Assembly (NCBI RefSeq): GCF_963678635.1
Contig: NC_087070.1
Span: 26,784,057 to 26,848,056 of the forward strand
Direction of reading: 5' to 3'
Origin: Symsagittifera roscoffensis
Lineage: Eukaryota > Xenacoelomorpha > Acoela > Convolutidae
Length of the DNA stretch: 64,000 nucleotides
Positions 29,791 through 40,000 of this stretch are shown piece after piece. Position 1 is the stretch's first letter. Each line of letters begins with the position of its first letter. A program made the position numbers and the translations under genes. Under the pieces are notes generated by a model, which was not told where the DNA came from, did not search any database, and was given only the letters and a program-made list of their open reading frames with translations.

Positions 29791-30630
29791 TCGGTACTGT
29801 CCCAAGACTCGTCACGGAGTGTCTTCCTCGTTGTAGGGTCTTCTTGAATCACCGTACCTTGTACCACCACTCAAGCTCTAGTAAAATTTTCCCAAAAACC
29901 CTCTCTTAAAAGCCAAATGCTGACCCCCCTCTTCTTTTTGGTTGTTTCTATTTCAATGTAGGTGCGCAGGTATCTTGTGATCACCTGTTCGTATAAAACC
30001 AAACACAAATCCTCACTAAAATGCAACAAAAATCTAAGTAAGAAAAATAATAAAAACAGAAAAATGAGTCCACCTGAAATTCAAAGGTGACCAATGTCTA
30101 CCTTTCGTCTAAAAAATATGTCTGGTACCTAATTGCCACGCGTTTTCCTTCCCCCCTGCTAGCGATCTTATGGGGTATTACAAAAACTGTCTATGTCCCT
30201 TCCCCCCTACCAATCCGACCAGGGTACCTTCCTTAACTCGAGTTCAAATTTCGATCTCCACCTAATATTACCAACGCGTGTTAATTTCTAATGTAACTAA
30301 GTCAACGATGTCGACTAATTAGTTACTCTAATTTCCCCCTTTTTACAATTTACAACCGCCAACCTCTAACTTAACCAGCCCCCCTTCTAACCTCCCCCCT
30401 TTTTAGCCCCCCTTCTTAAGCCTAAAATTACCTTAAGCGCCGGGTGCTAAACCTCTCAAGAGAAAACCGTAGACCTGTCTCCAGGCCTGCTCAAGTAAAA
30501 ACGTTCCTCAAAACCGGGGGATGTCGCTTATCCTATTTTACGCTTATCTCCTATAATGTAATGTGGATTTTAACGATACCCGTTCTGCCCAACTTGAGAA
30601 CTCGAGAATTGCCAAATCCTTCTTGGCTGC

Positions 30631-30826
30631 TTTCCCACTCGACTGGTCACCTGTTCCAGTCCAGTCTCCTATTGGTTCAGCTCAAGTGTCCCTGAACCAC
30701 TTTCCCACTCGGCTGGTCACCTCTTCCAGTCAAGTCTCCTATTGGTTCAGCTCAAGTGTCCCTGAACCAATTTCCCACTCGGCTGGTCACCTCTTCCAGT
30801 GAAGTCTCCTATTGGTCCAGCTAAGT
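30631..30826. repeat. 70-bp tandem repeat, 2.8 copies
   Basis: Units begin TTTCCCACTCG at 30631, 30701 and 30771, exactly 70 bp apart. They share the Y-box-like CTCCTATTGGTTCAGCTCAAG; the third unit decays after CTATTGGTCCAGC. ATTGG is an inverted CCAAT core, so these could be leader or enhancer elements, but that is inference. Confidence 0.85.
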
Positions 30827-31292
30827 TCCAAACTATCTGAAAACCCTTGACAACGCCCCACACTCGGGCACTTTATTACGGTTACTGGGTTAAATTGCTA
30901 GGTTGATCGAAACGATCGAACTTATAAAACAGTATGGGTATACTATTTAATTTATATAAAGGTTTGATCCAACTGATCTGGTGTCAAAGTCACTGTCTTT
31001 TTTCGTTTTATGGTTTTTGTTCCTTTTTCTATTCCTTTTTTGGTTTTTTTTTTTGTTTTGCTTTTTGTCTTTTTGCTCGTGTTTTTGTCCCCCTAGTTGC
31101 CCCCCTTTACTCGGTTAGCTAAGCCTCGTTCGGAGAGCGTACCAGGAAATTTTCTCGAGTTTTCTTAAAAAGCTATCACGGTACAACCGGAAGGTTTGCA
31201 CGTTCCTGTCGAACCGTACCGCCGGTACTCTAGAATGGGCATTCAGCCCGAAGCTGTCTCAAGTGGGTTCGACTCCGTAGTCTTGATGTCGT

Positions 31293-31310
31293 AAACACCC
31301 AGGAGCGCCA
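31293..31310 (-). promoter_or_regulatory. candidate tRNA primer-binding site
   Basis: On the element strand TGGCGCTCCTGGGTG begins 11 nt after the 5' LTR end; a PBS starts TGG, the complement of a tRNA CCA end. A B-box-like GGTTCGACTCC lies nearby on the plus strand at about 31265, which may be chance. I cannot name the tRNA, and the 11-nt offset is larger than usual. Confidence 0.4.
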
Positions 31311-31321
31311 TAAAAACACTA

Positions 31322-32624
31322 TGTAACATTCGTCTACTGCAGTCACACATGAGGCTTAAGAAAAATAGGCCCTATAACCACTGGCTCAAGGGTCAGGGAC
31401 ACCATCTCTTGTGTTTTTCTACCTCAAGAACGGTCGGAGCCAGTTCGGTTCGCTTGTGACATGAGACTACGACCCGTTACAGCTTAAAGGCTACTACTAA
31501 AATATCCCCCCACTCTAGAATTAGAAACGTCCCCATACTTAGGTCTCTAGATACCCAAAATACATGAACGCCGTTAAAAACCGGGTTGGAACAATCCGTT
31601 AAGTTGCTTTTTTATTAGACAGTGGAACTTTGATCCATTTCAGATGGATCAACCTAAAACTCGCCTTACCTCAACATAACAATTATAAAACACACTCTAG
31701 GAATTTAAATTTGTACTCACATAGTAGCACGCTCAAGAAGTGGGAAATAATCCAGTCGGTAGTTAACTCAAGAATTAAATAACGTAACTAAATGAGTCTA
31801 ATGTTTTATAGTTTTAACAATGAGAACGAGTTTATACTCTAGACAATAGTTTTCTTGTGAACCATTAGGACACTCAAGTTGTCCACCTTTCCACCGAAGG
31901 TTCACTCTAGTCCAGTTCCGAATAACACTCCAGTCGCTATAATCCAATTCGTGGGAATGCTCTCGTCTCTGTCACAGATGGGACAGCTCTACTCTCGATT
32001 ATGATAGTGATGGAAATTGCGAATAGCAATTTCCTACTGCTTTTTCTTACAACTTTCCCGCGTGTGTGACTCAATCGTTCTGAAATTGTTCTGATTTCTT
32101 TTTTCTGATTTTCAGTTATCGCGAGAAAATCGTGCATGACAGGTTCCATTCGAAATTTTGAAAAATTAAATTTCACTCCAAAATCAAGTGTTTCTTTGCT
32201 CCTCTCAAGGTCAAACTTCCAAATATGACCGACTGGCACATACTCCCCGGACTCGAGATCGATGTCCTCATCGCGCGCTGTCTTCTGCCAGTGAGTCCCA
32301 GAAAAACCGAGTGTTGCTCAAGATACAGTGCCAGTGGTCATTTACAGAAGTTTGCAGCAGATTTAAGCTTATCTACACCCCAAAATTCACAGCCATTTAA
32401 AATTTTCACACTATTGCTAAACAGCAACCAAAATCTGCACACACCTGCACCCTTGAATTTTCGCTTTTCAAGCCAATCATTTTAAATTCTCTTTTGTCCT
32501 ATTCAATCAGGAAATTGTCATGCAGCATTTCGATTTATATAATAAATATAGTATATTAGTAACAATATTTGCTTTGTTAAAATTTCTTTTTCGTGAATCC
32601 AAGTTTCACTCGGATCCACGCTCA
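31322..32624 (-). repeat. 5' LTR of the giant retrotransposon
   Basis: Same length (1303 bp) and same ends as 9459-10761. Its outer edge (32624) is not followed by host sequence but by the polypurine tract and ORF end of a second element copy, so this LTR is shared between a full and a truncated unit. Confidence 0.94.
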
Positions 32625-33195
32625 AGCCCCCCTTCCCTCTCAAGACTCAAGATCCTTCCGATTTGCCCATTCATCTCGTACTCTTCGCCTTGGAGGTACT
32701 GCATCCTGAAGTGCTAGATGCGGCAAACTGTCTCAACAGTTCCTCTTCATCATCGGAGACGGAACTAATCACAATCTCCTCCCAAGCCTTCAGCTGTTCA
32801 TAGGATCGCATCCATTCTCTCTGCTCCTGCAACCTCTTTGCTTGGTTGGGTAGTGCCTTCACCCTAGCTTCTCGGTTCAAGCAAAAGGAGTTGTGCAGGC
32901 TCAAGCTCACGTTCTTCGCCAGGTCTTCCTCTAGTATCGACTCCCTCGCTTTGGTATTGTCTCTAGACATCTTACCCACTCTTTTCCATCCTGTCGTGAT
33001 CGCATTACGATGGGTTAGCAGGGGTCTCTTGAAAGCTTCCGGCCCAATCTCGGCCTGGAACTGTCGATATTCTTTTTGATGTTTTCTCATGTGATCTTTC
33101 GTTGTCATGTACAACCAAGACGTCAGTGTCGCCCGAAACCATGGAAAGTACCTCAAGCGACTCCATACGTGCCTGACTTCCGTCGGTATGGCGAA
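32625..33195 (-). mobile_element. truncated 3' end of a second giant-element copy
   Basis: Colinear with 10762-11328: polypurine tract, then the last 161 codons of the final accessory ORF (32671-33156). Compared with the full copy it has a 6-bp insertion (GGAGAC context near 32755) and a few substitutions, so it derives from a different copy. Similarity ends abruptly after GGTATGGCGAA at about 33195. The layout truncated internal - LTR - internal - LTR is what unequal recombination between LTRs of neighbouring copies would leave. Confidence 0.9.
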
Positions 33196-33791
33196 AATGT
33201 GCGAAAACGTTTGTTTGAATTTACAATTTTAATGTATTCTCGAAATATTTAGATGTAAAATTTATAAATCGATTTAATAATTTTATCACAACAATTAGGC
33301 TTGTGTTACACGTCCAAAAGTATTTGAAACATATCTAAAAGTATTTGAAACATGTCTTTGAAAACATGTCTAAAAGTATTTGTTTCACTTGCGAGGACTT
33401 GTTTGAATTTTTCAGATCATTAGAATTGAGAAACATGTCTAAAAATAATTGTTAAAAGTTTTAAATATTATGACTAAAAGTAATTAGTTCAGCGACTTAG
33501 AAGGACTTGTTTGAATTTTCTGTTTGGATTTGTATGCTAGTCGATACATTTTTCAATTTCAAAATTTTTATGCTAGTCGATACACCGCCACACGCGTGGT
33601 TCTACAAATGGTCAAAAAATATTAGCACAAGGTTTAAACATTTTTGTCAATCTTTCCAGACGTTCGACTTTTTGAAAATATTGTAAAATGTAGTAATCCA
33701 GATGATGCTCAAAATGTGCAAAAACGTTTGAATATACATTTTAAAATTCTATCAGTTTTGTTTGCTCAAACTTCCCGTTGATTTTTTTCAG
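33196..33791. other. sequence between the retroelement fragment and the first RUSF1 exon seen
   Basis: AT-rich with short repeated motifs: several copies of ACATGTCTAAAAGTATTTG between 33310 and 33480, GGACTTGTTTGAATTTT twice, and TATGCTAGTCGATACA twice (about 33532 and 33569). A close pair AAAATGTGCGAAAACGTTTG (33196) / AAAATGTGCAAAAACGTTTG (33712) frames it. It ends in a pyrimidine tract and AG. No gene. Confidence 0.6.
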
Positions 33792-34013
33792 AGGATGGTT
33801 GGTTACGAATCGAGGTCAAGTAATGGATGCATCCGGACATCGCTCGAGCAATGTGAACCACAAAAGGACTCCAATAGGTGCTTCCGCGTACGAGAAACAA
33901 GAAATAGAACCTCTACTGACCTTAACTGTTTGAAAGCGAAACAAGTTCTGTCTGATTTGTTTCTGCCGCAGAATTATCCGTCCTGTGTCAGTCAGGACTA
34001 TTTAGAATACCAG
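33792..34013 (+). CDS. RUSF1-like exon a
   Basis: 74 codons between TTTTTTCAG and CAG|GTTTAC. It ends in LFLPQNYPSCVSQDYLEYQ, the start of the conserved RUS core. The N-terminal 50 residues are not conserved. ATG at 33795 is the first Met. Confidence 0.85.
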
Positions 34014-37000
34014 GTTTACCTTCGAAAATTTGATGCTTAATTTTGCTATTTCAAATTTAATATTTTCAAATTGTTGAACGTGTTTTTATAGCTGGCCATT
34101 TTTGACATATACCTTGCTGTAACAGAAGGGCATCGATGGGCTGATGATCGTTTCAGCCAGCCAAGTTTTCATAACAACATTTGCAGAAGCAAATGATGTT
34201 GAAAGTTTGTTTTCTAAAATAGGTTTTTCACTTCTGAGGAGTGCAATCCTCTGCCTTTTTTGGAAGTCAATGTCAAATTAGCAGTCGTTTTTTTAGATAC
34301 TCTGATATCGAAAAAAAATGTTTTCTCACGCCATGACAGGGGTGCAAAAATCTTAATAATACATCCAACATAGACAATTCTATCTGTGCTATAATCGAGG
34401 AGGGTAGATTTTAATTGACAATTTTCTGGATGCATTAAAATTGACTTGATTCATTCATAAAAATTTGCCGATGTATTTATTAGGGTTGGTACGGCTCTAT
34501 CCAACCTGTGGACGTACCGTCGCATGATGGAAGAGCCCATTTTAATTGACCTCCCTTTTTTACTTAATAGATAAGCACTGATAAGTCTTTGTGACTGAAA
34601 GGATGGTTCTGACATGATTTTCAGCGTTGCTGAGTTTAGCCGATTGCTTCATTTTCATCTCTCTGGTGTTTGACAGAATTTATGCCTTGCGATAGTAATT
34701 TGGCCAATTTTGGCGTTCGATGGCGGTCATGCCGTGAGAAAACTTTTTTTTTTTTCGGTATCAGAGTATCTAATAAAACGACTGCTAATTTGACATTGAC
34801 TTCCAAATAATAGGCTATGTTATATGCCAATTTGAAAATTGACAACCATCTTAGATGACTTCAACTTTTCACATTCAACTTTTCACAATTACATAGAAAA
34901 CTCCGTGAAAGAAATTGAAAACCAGAACTCAGCACATACAAAATTGGAAAAATGCAAAACTGAATTATCAAACACGTGCAACCAACTAATTTATAATCAA
35001 ATCAACGCTTGCAGCAAGAAAAAAGCTCAAGTACACCGTGTAAACTAAAAACGATTACATTTTCGTTTTCTATATGGCACTCAGCTAAATTGCCAGAAAA
35101 CACACCCTTGCTCTACCCCTTGACCAGGCTGGAAGCACAGTTTGTCTTTAGTGCCAACCAAGGAACACTCGTTTTGCAGTTGCTTAAGATTTTAAAAAAA
35201 TCGGTTTAACAATTTGGACCCGCCTAGCTTAACTTTGGTATAAGGACGTTAACTTTACGTTTGGTTTATATTACTTTCTGTCTGTTTAAGTATCGAAACG
35301 AACTACTATCAAGCATTTGTAACTTTCAATTGCTTATTTTATTTCGTTATACTTATTTTAAATATATTTACCGCACCATTGTTCTTTTGCTTCGTTCCTT
35401 TTTTGGTTTACGTCTAGCTACCTAGGACAGGAACTAACAAAGTAGGTCAAAACTACGACTGGATACGACATCTACAACAACTGCAACGACAACAACGATC
35501 AGCTACGACAAACTAGCCATGCTCAACAAAACCACTCACTCTCCCCAAGAGAAATCTTCTCATCGCCCAACTAGAGCGCCTCTTCAGACGAGTACGAAAA
35601 ACCATCAATGACATCAATACGAACTACAACATAGCTGACTCAGAAACCGAGATGAAGAAAATTCTCAGCAATTTGGAAGACGCAACTACGTACCTTGTAG
35701 ACTACCCGACTGAGCACGCCACTGCGGAGGAGCTTATCAACCGCTTCACTGATATACAAGACGAACACGACGACATCATGGATGATTTTAAAAAGATGCT
35801 ACGAGAAAATACAGCAGAGACAACTCCACAACAGCAGAACACTAGTGTCACCACAGTTCAAGCACCCCACACAGCTGATTCAGTGAAATAACAGACAATA
35901 CTAGATCGGGACTCTAGCCAGACGTCAACATTATCCAACAGCAGCCATCAGCCCGGATCATCAGCTCAGCAAACAGTAGAGGACCAAAACTCTTCAGATA
36001 GCCGAGATACTCAGCAGCAAGTCCCCCAGACAGGTTTCGAAATAAGCAGACCACCACTTCAACAAACAGAACACATCACCAACGCAAACCTCAGCATCAA
36101 CATAGTTACAGAATAGTAGTTCATTCCAGCAGCAGAATCTCTGACATCAAGTACCGGACAGTCGCGAACAAACTACAGTCTCATGACTAGACCCGCAAAA
36201 GTAAAAATCGAGCCTTTCGACGGAAACCCTATGAAGTGGAGCATGTGGTTCGGACTCTTCGAAGCAACAATCCACAATCAACTCGTCTCGGACTCCGAAA
36301 AGATGACTCATTTGCAGACTGATAACGACTGGAAAAGCAAATCAAACTATTTCTGGTCACTCCTGCAATAGCACTATGTACAACGCTGCCCTCCACGAAC
36401 TACGACGACGATATGGACGACCCGATATCATCATCAATGACTTCGTAAACAGACTACAAAGCTTCAAGCAACCATCAAATCATCGCAGGGATTTTTTCAT
36501 TTTCATCAGTAACATGCTGGAAACATTTCGGACGCTTGGGTTCAAAGACGATTTGAACTGCAATATACGTTCAATTTGCCTTAAGCAAATTGTAACACCA
36601 TCAGCAGCTTCAGTGGACACGGTACATCACCACCAGAACATCGACCAGCCTAATCTCATCGCTGTAATTAGACCAGCCTAACCTCATCCAGCTAAGAAAA
36701 AGGCTCTGATACAAAACTTTTGACCAGATTAAACGAGTATGATTCAAAACCACATTTGCAGAAGGAAAAGGTTTTGAAAATTTGATTTCTCAGCATTGTT
36801 GAAATTTACTAATGCTTTATTTTCATCTCTCTGGTGTTTGTCAGAATCTATGCCTTGTGATCGTAATTTGGCCAATTTTAGCGTTCGATTTTGGCCATGC
36901 TGTGAGAAATCTGGGTATCATACTATCCAATAAAACGACGGCTGATTCGATAGTAGGCTGTAAAAAGGGCTACGAAAAAGGCATTAAATATTACAGGTAG

Positions 37001-40000
37001 CAAAAAGGCTCTGATACATAAATTTTGACCAGATTAAACGATAATCATTCAACTCCATTGTTAATTTCAGTGTGAAATCAGAAATGCTCAATTCCGTTAA
37101 GGTCCTGTCTACAAAATACTTAAACCTTGGTTTTTGCTGATCGGAGCTTCAAAAGAAAACTATTCCTGGTTTACTTGAGATTAGAAAACAAAAAGTTTCC
37201 AAAAAAATTCAACATCAATTTTTTCTAACTCTTAAGCAGAGCAATGAAGCACCAAAAAATTATTATTTTTTTTGTTTTCTGCAATGGAATTTGTGGTCAG
37301 TTTTTTGATTAAAAGCTCGATAAAATCATTGTACCACAATAAGTTAGCTCAGAAAACTAAATCTTCTAAAAAATTTTTAACTCAAAATCCATTAATTTAG
37401 TGTCCTGCCGAGCAAAAAATTAAAATTGATCCACGACCAGTAAGTTTGTTGTCTGCCAAAATTCCACATCATTATTCATTTGATTCAAACAAAACGTTAT
37501 ACTGAAAATTTACAGCTCAAGAAAACGGAAATCATCAAAATAATGTTTTAACGTATCAAAATGAAATTTGTTTTTGAACTTCAGCACAGCAGTAAAAGTT
37601 TTTCAAATAAAAGTTTATTCTCCTTGTCTGAAATTGATTTCAACGTCCGTATTTTTTTGATTAAAGCTCGATATAAACATAACACTTAGTAAACATTGCT
37701 CAGAAAACAAAAAGCACCAGAGTAATGTTTTTTTTATAGAATTTATTAAGTTTTAATTTTCCAGCCTGTTGGTAATGATCATTAACAATCATATTATTAA
37801 TATCGATTTGTGACTTCTTGATAGATCAAATTTAAATGTGAACACTCTTCAACATTTGACTGTAAGATAAAGTTGGGAACTAATTATGAGAAACCGTGGA
37901 ATTGAAAGCTCAAAAGACTAATGGATCGGCAATCATTATCATGCCGACCAAAATCTTCTGATGTGCACAATGCTTCCAGCTTGACAAGGGACGCCTCTAC
38001 CAGTACTCCACGTCAGTTTCATCCAGGTTTTCAAAAGGGATCAGGACCAGGCAAGATCTTTCCTTAACCTGTATTAGCCTTCAAACAATATGCAGACAAA
38101 AAAACAGTTAGTTACGGCTGCGTTTCATTGTTGTATTGGTTGCAAGTATGAGTTTGATTTGATATTCTTCTCAAAATTGTGAGTGAGGCCTTTTCTTCGT
38201 CCGTTCGCTAGTAGTCTCTAGCATTTTATGTTTGTCCGTTAGAGCAAACTTTTCTCTTGGACGTCGGTTCCACCCAGCTTTTGTCTCGCTTGCTAGTCAT
38301 CTCTAACTTTTCTCGTTTGCTCGACAGCGCAAACCTTTCTCCTTGAAGTTGGTTAAACCCAGCTCCCCTGTCGCTTCGCTACTGTATCTAGCATTTTAGT
38401 TTGTTCATTAGAACAAACCGTTTTCCCTAAAGATGGTTAAACCCAGCTTTTTTGTCGCTTCGCTAGTGTAACCAATTTTTTTTGTTTGTTCGTCAGAACA
38501 AACCGTTCTCTTAGCTTGGTTAAACCCAGCTTCTTCGTCGCTTCGCCAGTAGTCTCTAGCATTTTTCGTTTGTCTGTAAGAGCAAACTTTTCTCCCGAAA
38601 GTCGGTTCCACCCAGCTTTTGTCTCGCTTGCTAGTAATCTTCAGCTTTTCTCGTTGGCTGGACAGAGCAAACCGTTCTCCCTAAAGTTGGTTAAACTAGC
38701 TTCTTCGTCGCTTCGCTAGTGTAGCTAGCATTTTTTGTTTGTTCGTCAGAACCAACCGCTCTCCCTAAAGATGGTGAAACCCAGCTTTTTCGTCGCTTCG
38801 CTAGTGTAGCTAGCATTTGTTTGTTCGTCCCAACAAACCGTTACCCTTAAAGTTGGTTAAACCCAGCTTCTTCGTCCGTTCGCTAGTAGTCTAGCATTTT
38901 CTGTTTGTCCGTAAGAGCAAACTTTTCTCCTGGAACTCGGTTGCACCCAGCTTTTGTCAAGATTGCTAGTCATCTCTAGCTTTTCTCGTTGGCTCCACAG
39001 CAAACCTTTCTCCTTGAAGTTGATCAAACCCAGCTTCTTTGTCGCTTCGCTATTGTAGCTAGCCTTTATTGTTTGTTCGTCTGAACAGTCCGTTCTCCTT
39101 AAAGTTGGTTAAACCCAGCTTTTTCGTCCCTTCGCTAGTAGGCTCCAGCATTTTCCGTTTGTCCTTGAAAGGAAACCTTCCTCCTGAAAGTTTCCGCCCA
39201 GCTTTTCTCTCACTTGCTAGTCATCTGTAGCTTTTCTCGTTTGCTCGAGAGAGCAAACCTTTCACCTTGAAGTTGGTTAAACCCAGCTTCCTTGTCGCTT
39301 CGCTAGTGTATCTGGCATTTTTTGTTCGTCAGAACAAATTGTTCTCCCTTAAGTTGGTTAAACCCAGCATCGTCGCTTCGCTAGTGTAAGTAATATTTTT
39401 TGTTTGTTGGTCAAAACAAACCGTTCTCCCTAAAGTTTGTTAAACCCAGCTTCTTCGTCGCTTTGCTAGAATAGCTAGCCTTTAATGTTTGTCCATAAGA
39501 GCAAACCTTTCTCCTGAAAGTTGGTTCGGCCCAGCTTTTGTCTCGCTTGCTAGTCATCTCTAGCTTTTCTGGTTTGGTCGAGAGAGCAAACTTTTCTGCT
39601 TCAACTTGATTAAACCCAGCTTCCTTGTCGGTGCGCTAGTGTATCTAGCCTTTTTTCGTCAGAACAAACCGTTCTCCCTTAAGTTGGTTAAACCTAGCTT
39701 CTTCGCTAGTGTAGGTAGCATTTTTTTGTTTGTTCGTCAGAACCACCCGTTCTCCCTAAAGTTGGTTAAACCCAGCTTCTTTGTCGCTTCGCTAGTGTAG
39801 CTAGACTTTATTGTTTGTTCGTCCGAACAGACCGTTCTCCTTAAAGTTGGTTAAACCCAGCTTCTTCGTCCCTTCGCTAGTAGGCTCCAGCATTTTCCTT
39901 TTGTCCTTAAAAGGAAACTTTTCTCCTGAAAGTTTCCGCCAAGCTTTTGTCTGGCTTGCTAGTCATCGGTAGCTTTTCTGTTTTGCTCGAGAGAGCAAAC

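Larger units (their letters stand above)
29012..31321 (-). other. 5' leader of the giant retrotransposon
   Basis: 2.3 kb lie between the 5' LTR and gag without a credible gene. It contains the CCCAAGAC minisatellite, a threefold 70-bp repeat, a T-rich tract near 31040-31070 and the presumed primer-binding site. Open frames here on both strands are translations of the minisatellite. Confidence 0.8.
9459..32624 (-). mobile_element. giant Ty3/Gypsy-type LTR retrotransposon, about 23.2 kb
   Basis: Two 1303-bp LTRs bound the element, each TG...CA: 9459-10761 (3' LTR) and 31322-32624 (5' LTR). In the minus direction the order is 5' LTR, 2.3-kb leader with minisatellites, gag-protease, pol (RT, RNase H, integrase, macrodomain-like tail), a 0.5-kb gap, an accessory coding block of about 8.9 kb, polypurine tract, 3' LTR. 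The domain order RT-RNase H-integrase is that of Ty3/Gypsy. The size is far above the usual 5-10 kb. LTRs differ at only about four positions that I noticed, which implies recent insertion. The left end cuts the last codons of the PHD-RT frame. No target-site duplication can be read because the right end abuts a fragment of another copy. Confidence 0.93.

Noticed and set aside
29414..29909. Long open frames on both strands over the minisatellite, giving Pro/Ser/Gln- or Gly/Leu/Trp-rich repeat proteins
   Set aside because: They are translations of a 14-bp repeat without stops in several frames at once; no start context, domain or neighbouring coding signal.
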